A DNA stretch of 64,000 bases from Rubrivivax sp. (GTDB lineage Bacteria; Pseudomonadota; Gammaproteobacteria; Burkholderiales; Burkholderiaceae_C), in the NCBI GenBank assembly GCA_016719535.1, contig JADJYX010000013.1, positions 186,001-250,000 of the forward strand, given 5' to 3'. The notes below the pieces were generated by a model. That model was given only the letters and a program-made list of their open reading frames with translations. It ran no database searches and had not been told where the DNA came from. Both the position numbers and the translations under genes were made by a program. Shown here piece by piece: positions 8,213-20,635 of this stretch; the stretch's first letter is position 1; every line of letters begins with the position of its first letter.

Positions 8213-9411
8213 GGGTTCAGCCGCACCAGCTCGTCCAGCCAGGTGGGCCAGTGGCGGCCGCCCTGGTGCCGGCCCAGGCGCAGCACCACGGTCTGGCTGT
8301 CGCGGTCGATGAGCAGGATCTGGCCGTGCAGGCCTTGCGCATAGACCCTCGGTCCCGGCTGCAGCGGCGGGCCGCCCGGCAACGGGCGCACGCGCCAGTG
8401 CCAGGCAAAGAAGGCGGCCTCGGGCGCATGCGGGCGTTCGATGTTGCGCCACGCCGGGTCGGCGGGTCCGGGCAGGCCCGACATCGCCGCCGTGCTCCGG
8501 CGCAGCCAGTCGGCACCGACGAGGCGCCGGCCGTTCCATTGCCCCTCGGCCGCCACCATCAGGCCCAGCCGCAGCAGGTCGCGTGGTCGGGCGTTGAAGC
8601 AGCAGAAGGCACGCGCCTGGCCGGCGGCATCGGTGCTCCAGCTGGCATCGAACTCGGCGCCCAGCGGCCGCCACAGGCGCTGCTGGGCATAGCGCGCCAG
8701 CGGCAGGCCGGTGGCGCGCTCGATCACCTGGCCCAGCAGCTGCGTATCGCCGCTCTGGTATTTGTGGATCTGGTTGGGCGCGCGTTCGATGCGCAGCCGC
8801 GCCACCTCGGCCTGCAGGTCGGTGCCCAGGTAGAAGCGCGCCGCATCGCTGGTCGGCGAGCGGTAGCCCTCGTCGAAGGCAATGCCGCTGCGCATGGCCA
8901 GCAGGTGGCGCAGCGTGACCTGCGCAAAGCGCGGGTCCTGCGCCGCCAGCTCGGGCAGGTGCCGCGTGACCGGCTCGTCGACGCCGGCGATGGACCCCTC
9001 CTCGATCGCCATGCCCAGCAGCAGCGAGACCACCGATTTGGCGATCGAGAAGACGGCTGTCAGCCGGTCGGGCGTGTAGCCGTCGAAATAACGTTCGTAG
9101 ACCAGCTGCCCGCGGCGCGCCACCAGCAGCGCGACGGTGCCGTGCGCGGCCACGTCGGCCTCGGCGGCGGCGGTTTCCAGGCCACCCGGCCAGCGCAGTG
9201 GTGCCGGGGTGGCCGGCAACGGCGACGGGGTCTCGGCGCGGGCGATCGGCTGGCTGGCAAAGTGCCGGTGGTCGTCGATGGTGGAGCGGCCGCCCTGCAG
9301 CACCAGCCACAGCGGCACCGGCGTCAAGGCCAGCAGCGCCGCCAGCGCCATCGCAGCAGCGGCGGCCAGCGCCGCCAGCACCCACGGGCCGCGCCGCCGC
9401 CCCTGCCGCAC
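8209..9411 (-). CDS. Serine hydrolase, beta-lactamase (class C/PBP4*) fold
   Basis: The roughly 400-residue protein has an N-terminal membrane anchor (about residues 10-38) and an exported catalytic domain of the beta-lactamase/penicillin-binding-protein-like family. The SxxK motif is SIAK at 122-125, the second motif is YQS at 218-220, and HGQ near residue 377 probably replaces the third KTG/HTG box. Such proteins are usually esterases or peptidases, seldom true beta-lactamases; the substrate is unknown. The start is uncertain: I chose the GTG at 9411, 11 bases after the metH stop, because it leaves the whole anchor in place; no clear Shine-Dalgarno is seen. It probably is co-transcribed with metH. 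The last codon overlaps the comM stop tail to tail. Confidence 0.82.
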   Translation of the reverse strand: MRQGRRRGPWVLAALAAAAAMALAALLALTPVPLWLVLQGGRSTIDDHRHFASQPIARAETPSPLPATPAPLRWPGGLETAAAEADVAAHGTVALLVARRGQLVYERYFDGYTPDRLTAVFSIAKSVVSLLLGMAIEEGSIAGVDEPVTRHLPELAAQDPRFAQVTLRHLLAMRSGIAFDEGYRSPTSDAARFYLGTDLQAEVARLRIERAPNQIHKYQSGDTQLLGQVIERATGLPLARYAQQRLWRPLGAEFDASWSTDAAGQARAFCCFNARPRDLLRLGLMVAAEGQWNGRRLVGADWLRRSTAAMSGLPGPADPAWRNIERPHAPEAAFFAWHWRVRPLPGGPPLQPGPRVYAQGLHGQILLIDRDSQTVVLRLGRHQGGRHWPTWLDELVRLNP

Positions 9412-9422
9412 GCCGATGGCCG

Positions 9423-12191
<2,769 letters not shown>

Positions 12192-12193
12192 GA

Positions 12194-12272
12194 CTCACCT
12201 CGGGGTCGGAGGTGAGCGCCGTTGCATCGCCCGAGCCTGGCGGTCTGGCGACCGTTGCAACGCTCCTCGGGG
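12194..12272 (-). promoter_or_regulatory. S-adenosylhomocysteine (SAH) riboswitch in the metH leader
   Basis: The minus strand reads CCGAGGAGCG, TTGCAACGG, CCAGGCTCGG, AACGGCGCTCACC in order, which matches the SAH riboswitch consensus (Rfam RF01057) almost base for base. P1 pairs GAGCG (12265-12261) with CGCTC (12218-12214); the inner pairing joins CCGAG (12270-12266) and CTCGG (12235-12231). A competing 7-bp hairpin joins CTCACCT (12216-12210) to AGGTGAG (12200-12194), the metH Shine-Dalgarno. Ligand binding would keep CTC in P1 and free the ribosome site, so SAH should switch metH on. Confidence 0.93.
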
Positions 12273-12302
12273 AGCGCGGATTCTAGCCAGGCCGGATGCC
12301 GC

Positions 12303-13520
12303 TCAGTCGCAGCTCACCACCTTGAACTCGACACGGCGGTCGAGTGCGTCACGCAAGTCGTCGGTGCCGGTGCCGACGATGGTCTCGTCCCAGCCCTTGC
12401 CTTCGGTGCGCACGCGCTGGCCCCGGCCCAGCGCCGGCGCCTCGCGCACCAGGCGCTCGCGCATGGCCTGCGCACGCCGCAGCGACAGCACGCGGTTGCC
12501 CTGCTCGGTGCCGGTCTTGCTGGTATGGCCGATGACGTTCAGGCACAGGTCGGACGCCTGCGCCGCCCTGGCGATCTGGCGCAGCCACATCGCATAGACG
12601 GGGGCATCGCCCATGAACTCGGTGGTGGCGGGCCGGAACAGGATCTTCACCGCCAGGTTGCTGGTGGCCAGGCCCAGCGCGGCGATCTTGCCGAAGGCTT
12701 CCTCGGCCTCGGCGGTGCGGCCGAGCTTCATGTTGGCCATATACAGGCCGTTGAAGGTGCGCAGCTGCTGGCCGTCGTCGCGCTGCGCGGCGACGGACAT
12801 CAGCTTCAGCGCCTCGTCCCAGCGCTCGTGGTTGTAGGCATCCTGCGCCTGGCCGAGCAGCGCGGCGGTCGGGATCTGTTCGAGGTACAGCGCATCGGCC
12901 GGCTGGCCGACCGGTTTCTCGGTGGTCTCGAGATAACCCTGGATCGCGCGGTCGCGCACCAGCGACGGGCTCTCGGCGTAGAAGCGCGTCGGCGCCAGGT
13001 CGAGCTGCGCGTCGGTGATCGGCGCCACGCCGCGGGCGATGACGAGGCCGCTGCCGCGGTCCGACAGCGCCACCGTCAGCCGGTAGGTGCCGGGCCGCCC
13101 CTCCTGCGCGGTGAGGGTGCCGTTGATGAGCCAGGTCGACTGGCGCGCGCCGGCTTCGTCGAAGGGCAGCAGCCTGATCCTGGGCAGCACCTTGGGCACG
13201 CTGGCCACCAGCGCCTGCATGGCGCGTTCGGTGGCCCGGGTCTGCTGGCCGCTGCGGCCGTCCAGCAGCGGGTCGATGACGGCGCTGCGCTCGACCGTGG
13301 CCTGCGCGCCCAGCTGGCGGCCGACATCGAGCAGCGCGCCGTTGATGGCGCCTTCGAGCGTCTCGTCCACCGGCGGTGGCGGCGGCGGCGGCGGTGGGGG
13401 CGGCGGCTTGGCGCAGCCGGCGATGGCCAGCGCCAGCAGCAGCAGGCCGCGGCGGCGCAGCGCATCCAGCCCCGGCCCTCGGCCGCGACCACGGGGGGTT
13501 GTCTTGGTGCGTTCGCTCAC
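12303..13520 (-). CDS. OmpA-family C-terminal domain lipoprotein with poly-proline linker
   Basis: The protein is about 405 residues from the GTG at 13520, which has GGAG six bases upstream. It begins with a basic stretch, a hydrophobic signal and a lipobox LAIAGC (Cys about 36), so it should be a lipoprotein, followed at once by twelve consecutive prolines. A central region of about 200 residues has no family I recognise. The C-terminal 130 residues look like an OmpA/MotB peptidoglycan-binding domain (LNVIGHTSKTGTEQGNRVLS, then RRAQAMRERLV). The domain normally ends in a conserved basic patch, here DALDRRVEFKVV. A role in tethering an outer-membrane complex to peptidoglycan is likely; the particular complex is unknown. 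It reads towards metH but ends before the riboswitch. Confidence 0.8.
   Translation of the reverse strand: MSERTKTTPRGRGRGPGLDALRRRGLLLLALAIAGCAKPPPPPPPPPPPPVDETLEGAINGALLDVGRQLGAQATVERSAVIDPLLDGRSGQQTRATERAMQALVASVPKVLPRIRLLPFDEAGARQSTWLINGTLTAQEGRPGTYRLTVALSDRGSGLVIARGVAPITDAQLDLAPTRFYAESPSLVRDRAIQGYLETTEKPVGQPADALYLEQIPTAALLGQAQDAYNHERWDEALKLMSVAAQRDDGQQLRTFNGLYMANMKLGRTAEAEEAFGKIAALGLATSNLAVKILFRPATTEFMGDAPVYAMWLRQIARAAQASDLCLNVIGHTSKTGTEQGNRVLSLRRAQAMRERLVREAPALGRGQRVRTEGKGWDETIVGTGTDDLRDALDRRVEFKVVSCD
13371..13407 (-). repeat. GGC/GGT trinucleotide run encoding poly-proline
   Basis: An imperfect trinucleotide run (CCN codons on the minus strand) encodes twelve prolines in a row just after the lipobox cysteine of the OmpA-like lipoprotein. 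Such runs can change length by slippage; here it probably acts as a rigid spacer. Confidence 0.7.
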
Positions 13521-13678
13521 GTCGTGCTCCGGTGATCGCTCCTGCCCTGGCAGCCGGCTATTCTGCCCACGCCACCGGCACCGCCGCCAGCCCGCACCCG
13601 CAGGCCGGGGGACGCCCGACCGGCCCGGGCTCCGCGGGCGACGACGGGATGCCGCCGCCGCCACGGCATCATCGGCGC

Positions 13679-14857
13679 ATGACAACCCCTTCCCGCGTGC
13701 TGCCCGCACTGGTGCTGGCCCAGCTGGCCGGCACCTCGCCCTGGTTTGCCGTCAATGCCGTCATGCCCGACCTGCAGCAGGCCTACGGCTGGCCAGCGGC
13801 GGCCGTGGGCACGCTGACCTCGGCGGTGCAGGGCGGCTTCATCGTCGGCACGCTGGTCTTTGCGCTGCTGGCCATCGCCGACCGCTTCTCGGCGCGCCGC
13901 GTCTTCCTGCTGTGCGCGCTGGCCAGCGCCGGCTGCACGCTGGCGGCGGCGGCCAGCGTGCAGGCCCTGGGCGCGCAGTCGTTCGCCGCGCTGTGGGGCT
14001 GGCGCGCGGCCACCGGCTTCTTCCTCGCCGGCATCTACCCGGTGGGCATGAAGATCGCCTCGCAGTGGTTTCCGCAGGGCCTGGGGCCGGCGCTGGGGCT
14101 GCTGGTCGCGGCGCTGGTGCTGGGCACCGCCAGCCCGCATGCGCTGCGCGCGCTCGGCGCCACCTGGCCCTGGGCCTGGGTCTTCACCGGCGTGGCGGCG
14201 GCCTCGGTGGCCGGCGGGCTGCTGGTCATCGCCGGCATCCCCGAGCCGGCGGCACGCGCGCGCGGCCAGGGCGCCGGCGTGCACCTGCGCGACCTTGCCA
14301 GCCTGTGGACAGACCGCCGCGTACGCGCCTCGGTCTTCGGCTATTTCGGCCACATGTGGGAGCTCTATACGGTGATGGTGCTGGTGCCGGCGATCCTGGC
14401 CACCCGGCTGGCCGGCGCGGCGCTGTCGGCGGGTGCCTTCCTGGTGATCGCGGTCGGCGCCATCGGTTGCGCCGGCGGCGGCGCGCTGGTGCGGCGCTAC
14501 GGCAGCGCGCGCGTGGCCGGCGTGCAGCTGGGCGCCAGCGGCCTGTGCTGCCTGCTGGCGCCGCTGATGTTGCGCGCGCCCGACGGGCTGTTCTGGGCCT
14601 GGCTGCTGGTCTGGGGCATCACCGTGGCCGGCGACTCGCCGCAGTTTTCGGCGCTCACCGCGGCCAACGCACCACGCCAGTCGGTGGGCAGTGTGCTGAC
14701 GCTGACCAACTGCCTGGGCTTCGGCATCTCGATCGTCAGCATCCAGCTCTTCAGCGCCTGGGCGCAGGTGGCGCCGCTGGGTCAGGTGCTGCCCTGGCTG
14801 GCCATCGGCCCGCTGCTGGGGCTGCTGATGCTCAGGCCGCTGTTGCGCCCGGACTGA
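13679..14857 (+). CDS. Major facilitator superfamily transporter
   Basis: A 392-residue polytopic inner-membrane protein with about twelve hydrophobic segments. The first loop region reads AQLAGTSPWFAVNAVMPDLQ and the segment after helix 2 contains RFSARRVFLL, the cytoplasmic loop motif of the superfamily. The pattern resembles the NarK/CynX-like and YfcJ-like MFS groups with GIYPVGMKIASQWF in helix 4-5, suggesting an anion or small-molecule exporter or importer; the substrate cannot be set. The ATG at 13679 was chosen because it leads directly into the first helix. It is divergent from the OmpA-like lipoprotein and converges with add, overlapping its 3' end by 26 bases. Confidence 0.85.
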   Translation: MTTPSRVLPALVLAQLAGTSPWFAVNAVMPDLQQAYGWPAAAVGTLTSAVQGGFIVGTLVFALLAIADRFSARRVFLLCALASAGCTLAAAASVQALGAQSFAALWGWRAATGFFLAGIYPVGMKIASQWFPQGLGPALGLLVAALVLGTASPHALRALGATWPWAWVFTGVAAASVAGGLLVIAGIPEPAARARGQGAGVHLRDLASLWTDRRVRASVFGYFGHMWELYTVMVLVPAILATRLAGAALSAGAFLVIAVGAIGCAGGGALVRRYGSARVAGVQLGASGLCCLLAPLMLRAPDGLFWAWLLVWGITVAGDSPQFSALTAANAPRQSVGSVLTLTNCLGFGISIVSIQLFSAWAQVAPLGQVLPWLAIGPLLGLLMLRPLLRPD

Positions 14858-15911
14858 GCCCGGCCTGGCGCGCGAAGGCCAGGATGCGGTCGCAGGCGGC
14901 GGCGCGTGCCGGCCCGGGCAGGAACGACGCCGCTGCCGCCTGCAGCTGCATCTGCAGCAGGTCGGCGGCGGTCAGCGTCGTCCCGGTCAGCAGCGCCTCG
15001 GCCTCGCCGCTCAGGCTGATGCACGACATCAGCGTGTTGTCGGTGTGAAAGCTCAAGCTGACCCCGGCGCGCCACAGCGCCGTGATGGGGTGCGTGGCCA
15101 GCGACGCCGCGGCGCCGGTGTGCACGTTGCTGGTCGGGCACACCTCCAGGTGCAGGCCCAGCGCCCTGGCCTCGTCCAGCAGGTGGGCCCGCGCCGGGTC
15201 GCGCAGCGCGTCGACCAGGTGCACGCCGTGGCCGATGCGGCGCGCGCCCAGACGGCCGGCCTCGAGCACACGCTCGCCGGCGTCGGCCTCGCCGGCGTGC
15301 AGCGTGATCGGCAGCCCGGCGTCGCGCACGCGCGCCAGCGCACGCGCATGCATCGCCGGCGGAAAGCCCCGCTCGGGCCCGGCGAGGTCGAAGCCGATGA
15401 CGCCGCGGCCCTGCCAGCGCAGCGCCAGCTCGGCGGCGCGCAGCGTTTCGTCTTCCGGCAACTGACGCATCGCGCAGACGATCAGCCCGCTGGGCAGCGC
15501 CGACCGCGCCAGGCCGGCGAGCAGGGCCTCGACCGTCGCATCGGGCGCGATGCCATGCGGCTCGAACAGCAGCGGCGCGATGCGGAATTCGGCCAGCACG
15601 CAGCCCTGCGCCAGCGCGTCCTCGGCGGCCTCGAAGGCCACGCGTTCCAGCGCCGCCGGGCTGGCCATGGCGGTCACGGTGAGTGCAAAACCCCGCAGGT
15701 ATTCGGCCAGGCTGCCGGCGTGCGCGCGTGCCTCGAACCAGGCCGCCAGGCCGGCCACGTTGTCGGCCGGCGCCGCCATGCCGCGTGCGCGCAGCAGCTC
15801 GAACAGCGTGGCCACGCGCAAGGCACCATCCAGGTGCTCGTGCAGCAGCACCTTGGGCAGCCGGCGCGCAAAATCGGCCGCGGCCGGCGGGGTCGGGTCG
15901 GGGGCGGGCAT
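14832..15911 (-). CDS. add: Adenosine deaminase
   Basis: This is a zinc enzyme converting adenosine (and deoxyadenosine) to inosine. The 359-residue protein has the metal and catalytic motifs in order: HEHLDGA at 24-30 (two zinc-binding His), HAGE at 204-207 (His ligand and catalytic Glu), IGHG at 225-228, CPTSNVHTG near 257-265 and HTDN at 288-291 with the metal-binding Asp. In the last motif the usual first Asn is His. It is divergent from the nucleoside ABC importer, with about 107 bases between the two starts, so both may be controlled together. Confident at family level; preference for adenosine over adenine is supported by the genome context of nucleoside salvage but not proved. Confidence 0.92.
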   Translation of the reverse strand: MPAPDPTPPAAADFARRLPKVLLHEHLDGALRVATLFELLRARGMAAPADNVAGLAAWFEARAHAGSLAEYLRGFALTVTAMASPAALERVAFEAAEDALAQGCVLAEFRIAPLLFEPHGIAPDATVEALLAGLARSALPSGLIVCAMRQLPEDETLRAAELALRWQGRGVIGFDLAGPERGFPPAMHARALARVRDAGLPITLHAGEADAGERVLEAGRLGARRIGHGVHLVDALRDPARAHLLDEARALGLHLEVCPTSNVHTGAAASLATHPITALWRAGVSLSFHTDNTLMSCISLSGEAEALLTGTTLTAADLLQMQLQAAAASFLPGPARAAACDRILAFARQAGLSPGATAA

Positions 15912-16018
15912 CGTCGGATGCTAGCGGCTGGCCACGCCGACGCCGGGCTGGCCCCGAGGCGGCCCCGGCCCCGGTCTTGCTATCCTGAACGGGCCGCCCA
16001 CCCCGGAGCACCAGCCCC

Positions 16019-16983
16019 ATGAACATCCAGCCCGCCCTGCTGGCCGCCGCCCTTGCCGGCATGGCCGCCGGCGCCTTCGCCGAGCCTGCCGTCATCTACG
16101 ACATGGGCGGCAAATTCGACAAATCCTTCAACCAGGCGGCGTACAACGGTGCCGAGCGCTGGAAGAAGGAATCGGGCAAGCCCTACCTGGAATTCGAGAT
16201 CGCCAACCCTGCGCAGCGCGAGCAGGCCAAGCGCCGCATGGCCGAGCGCGGCGCCAACCCCATCGTCGGCATCGGCTTCTCGCAGGGCTCGTCGATGGAA
16301 AAGGTGGCGAGGGAATTCCCGAGCCTGCAGTTCGCGATCATCGATTCGGTGGTCAAGCTGCCCAACGTGCAGAGCATCGTCTTCAAGGAGCACGAGGGCA
16401 GCTTCCTGGTCGGCATGATGGCCGCGATGGCCAGCAAGACCGGCAAGGTCGGCTTCGTCGGCGGCATGGACATCCCGCTGATCCGCAAATTCCAGTGCGG
16501 CTACGAGCAGGGTGCGAAATATGCCAACCCCAAGGTGGAGGTCAGCGCCAGCATGACCGGCACCACGCCCGCCGCCTGGAACGACCCGGCACGCGGCGCC
16601 GAACTGGCCAAGGCGCAGTTCGCCAAGGGCGTGGACGTGATCTTTGCCGCCGCCGGCGGCACCGGCGTGGGCGTCTACCAGGCCGCCAAGGATGCGGCCA
16701 GGCTGGCCATCGGCGTCGACAGCAACCAGAACCACCTGCAACCCGGCACGATGCTGACCAGCATGGTCAAGCGCGTGGACGTGGCGGTCTACAACGCCTT
16801 CAAGGGCACGACCCCGGGCACCACGCTGCTGGGCCTGAAGGAAGGCGGCGTCGACTATGCGCTGGACGAGCACAACGCCAGGCTCGTCAGCGCCGATATG
16901 AAGCGGCGCGTCGATGCCGCCAAGGCCGACATCATCGCCGGCAAGATCGCGGTCATCGACTACATGGCCAAGAACGAGTGCAA

Positions 16984-16987
<4 letters not shown>
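16019..16987 (+). CDS. BMP-family nucleoside-binding receptor of an ABC importer
   Basis: A periplasmic substrate-binding protein of the basic membrane protein (PnrA/TmpC-like) family, which binds purine nucleosides. The 322-residue product has a signal peptide ending around AGAFA, then the family opening VIYDMGGKFDKSFNQAAYNG, the GIGFSQG and GKVGFVGGMDIPLIRKFQCG blocks and FAAAGGTGVGVYQAA. Asp and Phe in the KFDKSFN segment are the usual nucleoside-stacking site. It is the first gene of a four-gene importer: its TGA overlaps the GTG of the ATPase gene. A TATCCT box at 15981-15986 could be its -10 element, though no good -35 is seen. Confidence 0.92.
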
Positions 16988-18531
<1,544 letters not shown>

Positions 18532-18536
18532 CCGCC

Positions 18537-19679
18537 ATGTCGCAGACCCTTGAACTGCCGCGCTGGATGGACCTGGTGCTGCTGCCGGCGCTCAACCTGG
18601 CGCTGGCCTTTGCCGTCAGCGCCATCGTGCTGGTCATCGTCGGCCACGACCCGGTGCAGGTGCTGGGCCTGCTGGTCAAGGGCGCCTTCGGCAGCCGGGC
18701 CGGCCTGAGCTATACGCTGTACTACGCCACCACCTTCGTCTTCACCGGGCTGGCGGTGGCGGTGGCCTTCCACGGCGGGCTGTTCAACATCGGCGGCGAA
18801 GGCCAGGCCATGCTGGGCGGCCTGGGTGCGGCGCTGGCGGCGCTGGCCTTTGCGGCGCAGCTGCCGGCGTGGCTGATGCTGCCGCTGATGGTGCTGGCGG
18901 CGATGGCCTTCGGCCTGGCCTGGGCGGCGGTGCCGGCGGCGCTGCAGGCCTGGCGCGGCAGCCACATCGTGATCACGACGATCATGTTCAACTTTCTGGC
19001 CGCCGCGCTGCTGGGCTGGCTGCTGGTCGACCTGCTGAAGGAGCCCGGCAACATGGCGCCCGAAACACGCGCCTTCGGCGACAGCGCGCGCATGCCGGGC
19101 GTGCACGAACTGCTGGCGGCCCTGGGCATCGCCTGGCCGAAGACGCCGCTCAACCTGAGCGCGGGGCTGGCGCTGCTGGCGGCCTTCGGCGTCTGGCTGC
19201 TGCTGTTCAGGTCGCAGCCGGGTTATGCGCTGCGGGCGGTGGGCTTCGCGCCCGAGGCGGCGCGTTATGCCGGCATCGCGCCGCGCCTGCAGATCCTGCG
19301 CTCGATGATGCTGTCGGGCGCGTTGGCCGGGCTGGTGGCCATCAACGAACTGGCCGGCGTGCAGGGCCGGCTGCTGGCCGACTTTGTCGCCGGCGCCGGC
19401 TTTGCCGGCATCGCGGTGGCGCTGATCGGGCGCAACCACCCCACCGGCATCGGGCTGGCGGCGCTGCTGTTCGGCGCGCTCTACCAGGGCGGCGCCGAAC
19501 TGGCCTTCGAGATCCCGGGCTTCAGCCGCGAGATGGTCTTCACGCTGCAGGGGCTGATCGTGCTCTTTGCCGGCGCCATTGCGCAGGTGATGGCACCGAC
19601 GCTGGCGCGCCTGCACCGCGCGCTGCGGCGCGCACCGGCGGCGGCAGGGGCCACAGGGGCCGCGCGATGGATGAGGTGA
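18537..19679 (+). CDS. Nucleoside ABC importer permease, first subunit
   Basis: A 380-residue inner-membrane permease of the branched-chain/monosaccharide (BPD_transp_2) family, with about eight to ten helices. Conserved blocks include FTGLAVAVAFHGGLFNIGGE at about 65-84 and IAVALIGRNHPTGIGLAALL near 300, both typical of BmpC/NupB-type permeases. The ATG at 18537 begins five bases after the ATPase stop. The last 13 bases overlap the next permease gene, so the two subunits are translationally coupled and should form the heterodimeric channel. Confidence 0.93.
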   Translation: MSQTLELPRWMDLVLLPALNLALAFAVSAIVLVIVGHDPVQVLGLLVKGAFGSRAGLSYTLYYATTFVFTGLAVAVAFHGGLFNIGGEGQAMLGGLGAALAALAFAAQLPAWLMLPLMVLAAMAFGLAWAAVPAALQAWRGSHIVITTIMFNFLAAALLGWLLVDLLKEPGNMAPETRAFGDSARMPGVHELLAALGIAWPKTPLNLSAGLALLAAFGVWLLLFRSQPGYALRAVGFAPEAARYAGIAPRLQILRSMMLSGALAGLVAINELAGVQGRLLADFVAGAGFAGIAVALIGRNHPTGIGLAALLFGALYQGGAELAFEIPGFSREMVFTLQGLIVLFAGAIAQVMAPTLARLHRALRRAPAAAGATGAARWMR

Positions 19680-20635
19680 CGCTGGGCACGCTGCTGGCGT
19701 CGACGCTGCGCGTGGCCACGCCGCTGATCCTGTGCGCGCTGGCCGGCACCTTGAGCGAACGTGCCGGCGTCATCGACCTCGGGCTGGAGGGCAAGATGCT
19801 GCTGTCGGCCTTTGCCGCCGCGGCGGCGGGCGTGGCCAGCGGATCGCTGGCGCTGGCGCTGGCGGCGGCCATCGCCGTCGGCGTCAGCCTGTCGATGCTG
19901 CACGGCTATGCCTGCGTCAGCCACCGCGGCGACCAGGTCGTGCTGGGCATGGCCATCACGATGACCGCCGCCGGCCTGACCGTGGTGCTGGGCGCCGCCT
20001 GGTTCAAGATGGGCGGGCAGTCGCCACCGCTGCCCGACGCGGTGCGCCTGGGGCCGCTGCTGCCGGGCCTGGCCGAGGCCTTGCAGGCCATGCCCTTCGT
20101 CGGCCCGGTGCTGGGCCTGGGCCTGCTGGGCCACGACGGCTTCGTCTACGGCGCGCTGGCGCTGGTGGCCGGCGTGTGGTGGCTGCTGTACCGCACGCGC
20201 TTCGGGCTGCGGCTGCGCGCGGCCGGCGAAAACCCGGCGATGGTGGACGCCGCCGGCGTCTCGGTGCTGAAGCTGCGCTACGCGGCGCTGGGCCTGAACG
20301 GCGTGCTGGCGGCGCTGGCCGGCAGCTACCTGGTGCTGGCGCTGACGCCCAGCTTCATCCCCCACATGACCGCCGGCCGCGGCTACATGGCACTGGCGGC
20401 GATGATCTTCGGCAAGTGGCACCCGGTGGGTGCGATGGCCGCCTGCCTGCTGTTCGGCTTTCTGGAAGCCGCCGCCATCCGGCTGCAGGGCGTGGTGCTG
20501 CCGGGCATCGGCCAGGTACCCGTGCAGGCCATCCAGGCGCTGCCCTACCTGCTGACGGTGGTGCTGCTGGCCGGTTTCATCGGCCGTGCGCATGCGCCCA
20601 GGGCGCTGGGCACGCCGTATGTCAAGGAGCGCTGA
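19667..20635 (+). CDS. Nucleoside ABC importer permease, second subunit
   Basis: A 322-residue inner-membrane permease pairing with the preceding one. The signature TLSERAGVIDLGLEGKMLLS at about residues 26-45 and the GRGYMALAAMIFGKWHP block near 240-256 are typical of the NupC/YufQ-type subunit. The ATG at 19667 lies inside the end of the first permease gene. Its 3' end overlaps the converging hsdM gene by 14 bases, at the junction of the inserted restriction island. In the presumed ancestral order cdd and pnp would follow directly, as the same strand resumes at 28862. Confidence 0.93.
   Translation: MDEVTLGTLLASTLRVATPLILCALAGTLSERAGVIDLGLEGKMLLSAFAAAAAGVASGSLALALAAAIAVGVSLSMLHGYACVSHRGDQVVLGMAITMTAAGLTVVLGAAWFKMGGQSPPLPDAVRLGPLLPGLAEALQAMPFVGPVLGLGLLGHDGFVYGALALVAGVWWLLYRTRFGLRLRAAGENPAMVDAAGVSVLKLRYAALGLNGVLAALAGSYLVLALTPSFIPHMTAGRGYMALAAMIFGKWHPVGAMAACLLFGFLEAAAIRLQGVVLPGIGQVPVQAIQALPYLLTVVLLAGFIGRAHAPRALGTPYVKER

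Noticed and set aside
13371..13407. GGC/GGT run considered as a tandem repeat array or CRISPR-like element
   Set aside because: It lies within a coding frame and encodes polyproline; there are no spacers.
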